NCBI GenBank assembly: GCA_964423665.1
Contig: CAYRFX010000102.1
Location: 1-5,458, forward strand
Source of the DNA: HGM04593 sp964423665
Lineage (GTDB): Bacteria > Bacteroidota > Bacteroidia > Bacteroidales > Bacteroidaceae
Length of the DNA stretch: 5,458 nucleotides
Direction of reading: 5' to 3'
Part shown: in pieces, positions 4,964 through 5,458 of the stretch
How positions within the stretch are numbered: the first letter of the stretch is position 1
Layout: each line of letters opens with the position of its first letter
Position numbers and translations under genes: made by a program
The notes under the pieces: model-generated
What the model saw: the letters and a program-made list of their open reading frames with translations, nothing else
The model's database searches: none
Told to the model about the DNA's origin: nothing

Positions 4964-4987
4964 TGCAACAATAAGACACTGCACAAA
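4960..4987. repeat. 7-bp inverted repeat between promoter and start codon
   Basis: TTTGTGC at 4960-4966 is the reverse complement of GCACAAA at 4981-4987, with 14 bases between. It joins the end of the -7 element to the first base of the ATG, a position where a repressor could bind. Confidence 0.4.
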
Positions 4988-5458
4988 TGAATATTTGGAA
5001 CACTATTTGCAAAGACATATTAGAAAAGAGAGCAAAGCAGGCAACTGAAAAGGAATATCAAGAACTTGTCTACACACACTTTCGTTACTTATTAGGTTGG
5101 CACTGCGAGCGTGTGGAAAACCAATATCAATTAAGAGTTGGCAGTACAGTAAACTATGTATATCCTGATATTGTATTTTTCAAGAACGACAATCCATCAT
5201 TCGTTATTGAAATGAAAAAGCCCAACCACATTCAAAACAAAGAAGAAATAGTACAACTTTTCTCATATATGAAATTATTACCAGTACAGTTTGGTATATA
5301 TATGGGAGAACATATAGAATTGTTTTATTATGAGTTTGGCAAAGAACCTATAAGTATATTGAAAATTGATTTCGCAGAAAACTCAAATAATGGTAAAAAC
5401 TTTATTGAACTTTTCAAACAAGAAAATTTTAACGCAGAACAACTTACAAATTTTTGCA
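4987..5458 (+). CDS. PD-(D/E)xK nuclease-domain protein, HsdR N-terminus-like (3' end cut)
   Basis: Starts at ATG 4987 and stays open for 157 codons to the window end, so size and any further domains are unknown. The visible part matches the N-terminal nuclease domain of type I restriction HsdR subunits and related stand-alone proteins. An N-terminal helix contains E26. Then come P60-D61 in YPDIVFF, the E75-M-K77 pair in FVIEMKKPNH (residues 72-81), and a QxxxY motif, Q90-L-F-S-Y94. A strand pair follows (FGIYMGEHIELFYYE, 102-116), as in this fold. The family cleaves DNA; whether a translocase or other domain follows cannot be seen. The gene is visibly more A+T-rich than guaA, with many ATA and TTA codons, and lies behind a recombinase remnant, which suggests transfer. 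No Shine-Dalgarno; the promoter position supports this start. The gene is certain; a restriction or defence role is inferred. Confidence 0.82.
   Translation, partial: MNIWNTICKDILEKRAKQATEKEYQELVYTHFRYLLGWHCERVENQYQLRVGSTVNYVYPDIVFFKNDNPSFVIEMKKPNHIQNKEEIVQLFSYMKLLPVQFGIYMGEHIELFYYEFGKEPISILKIDFAENSNNGKNFIELFKQENFNAEQLTNFC

Overview
The window looks like chromosomal DNA of a Bacteroidales bacterium (Bacteroides/Prevotella/Muribaculaceae range). Most genes lack a Shine-Dalgarno sequence and sit behind A+T-rich leaders. Four start regions carry an exact copy of the Bacteroidetes -7 promoter element TAnnTTTG. The gap, mscL and guaA protein sequences also have a Bacteroidetes look. The assignment is inference from these features; no database was searched.

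Left, housekeeping half (1-3360). A nearly complete NAD-type glyceraldehyde-3-phosphate dehydrogenase gene (gap) runs leftwards off the window. Just upstream, on the same strand, is an unlisted-size 28-codon gene for a minimal lipoprotein, with its own Shine-Dalgarno and promoter. A divergent intergenic region then leads to mscL (large-conductance mechanosensitive channel), which ends in a clean intrinsic terminator. Next is a guaA-type GMP synthase whose ATP-pyrophosphatase and dimerisation domains are intact but whose glutamine amidotransferase domain has lost about 90 residues and the whole catalytic triad. guaA ends inside a perfect 27-bp inverted repeat that includes its own stop codon and serves as a terminator.

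Right, accessory half (3361-5458). After a structured non-coding stretch comes a leftward gene for a membrane-anchored NERD-domain protein with a topoisomerase-type zinc finger. Beyond its promoter lies the wreck of a serine recombinase: its C-terminal DNA-binding region can be read in three consecutive pieces (about 4454-4510, 4578-4670 and 4740-4790). The pieces are separated by two roughly 70-bp copies of the same short palindromic element in opposite orientation. A strong hairpin terminator follows. The last gene, A+T-rich and cut by the window end, starts with a PD-(D/E)xK nuclease domain like the N-terminus of type I restriction HsdR subunits.

Taken together, a stable core block (glycolysis, osmotic safety valve, purine synthesis) borders an island-like region with two nuclease-fold genes beside a dead recombinase. 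A defence or DNA-processing role for those two genes is inference. The points most worth checking are the gutted GMP synthase, the recombinase interrupted by paired repeats, the tiny lipoprotein and the palindrome at the guaA stop.
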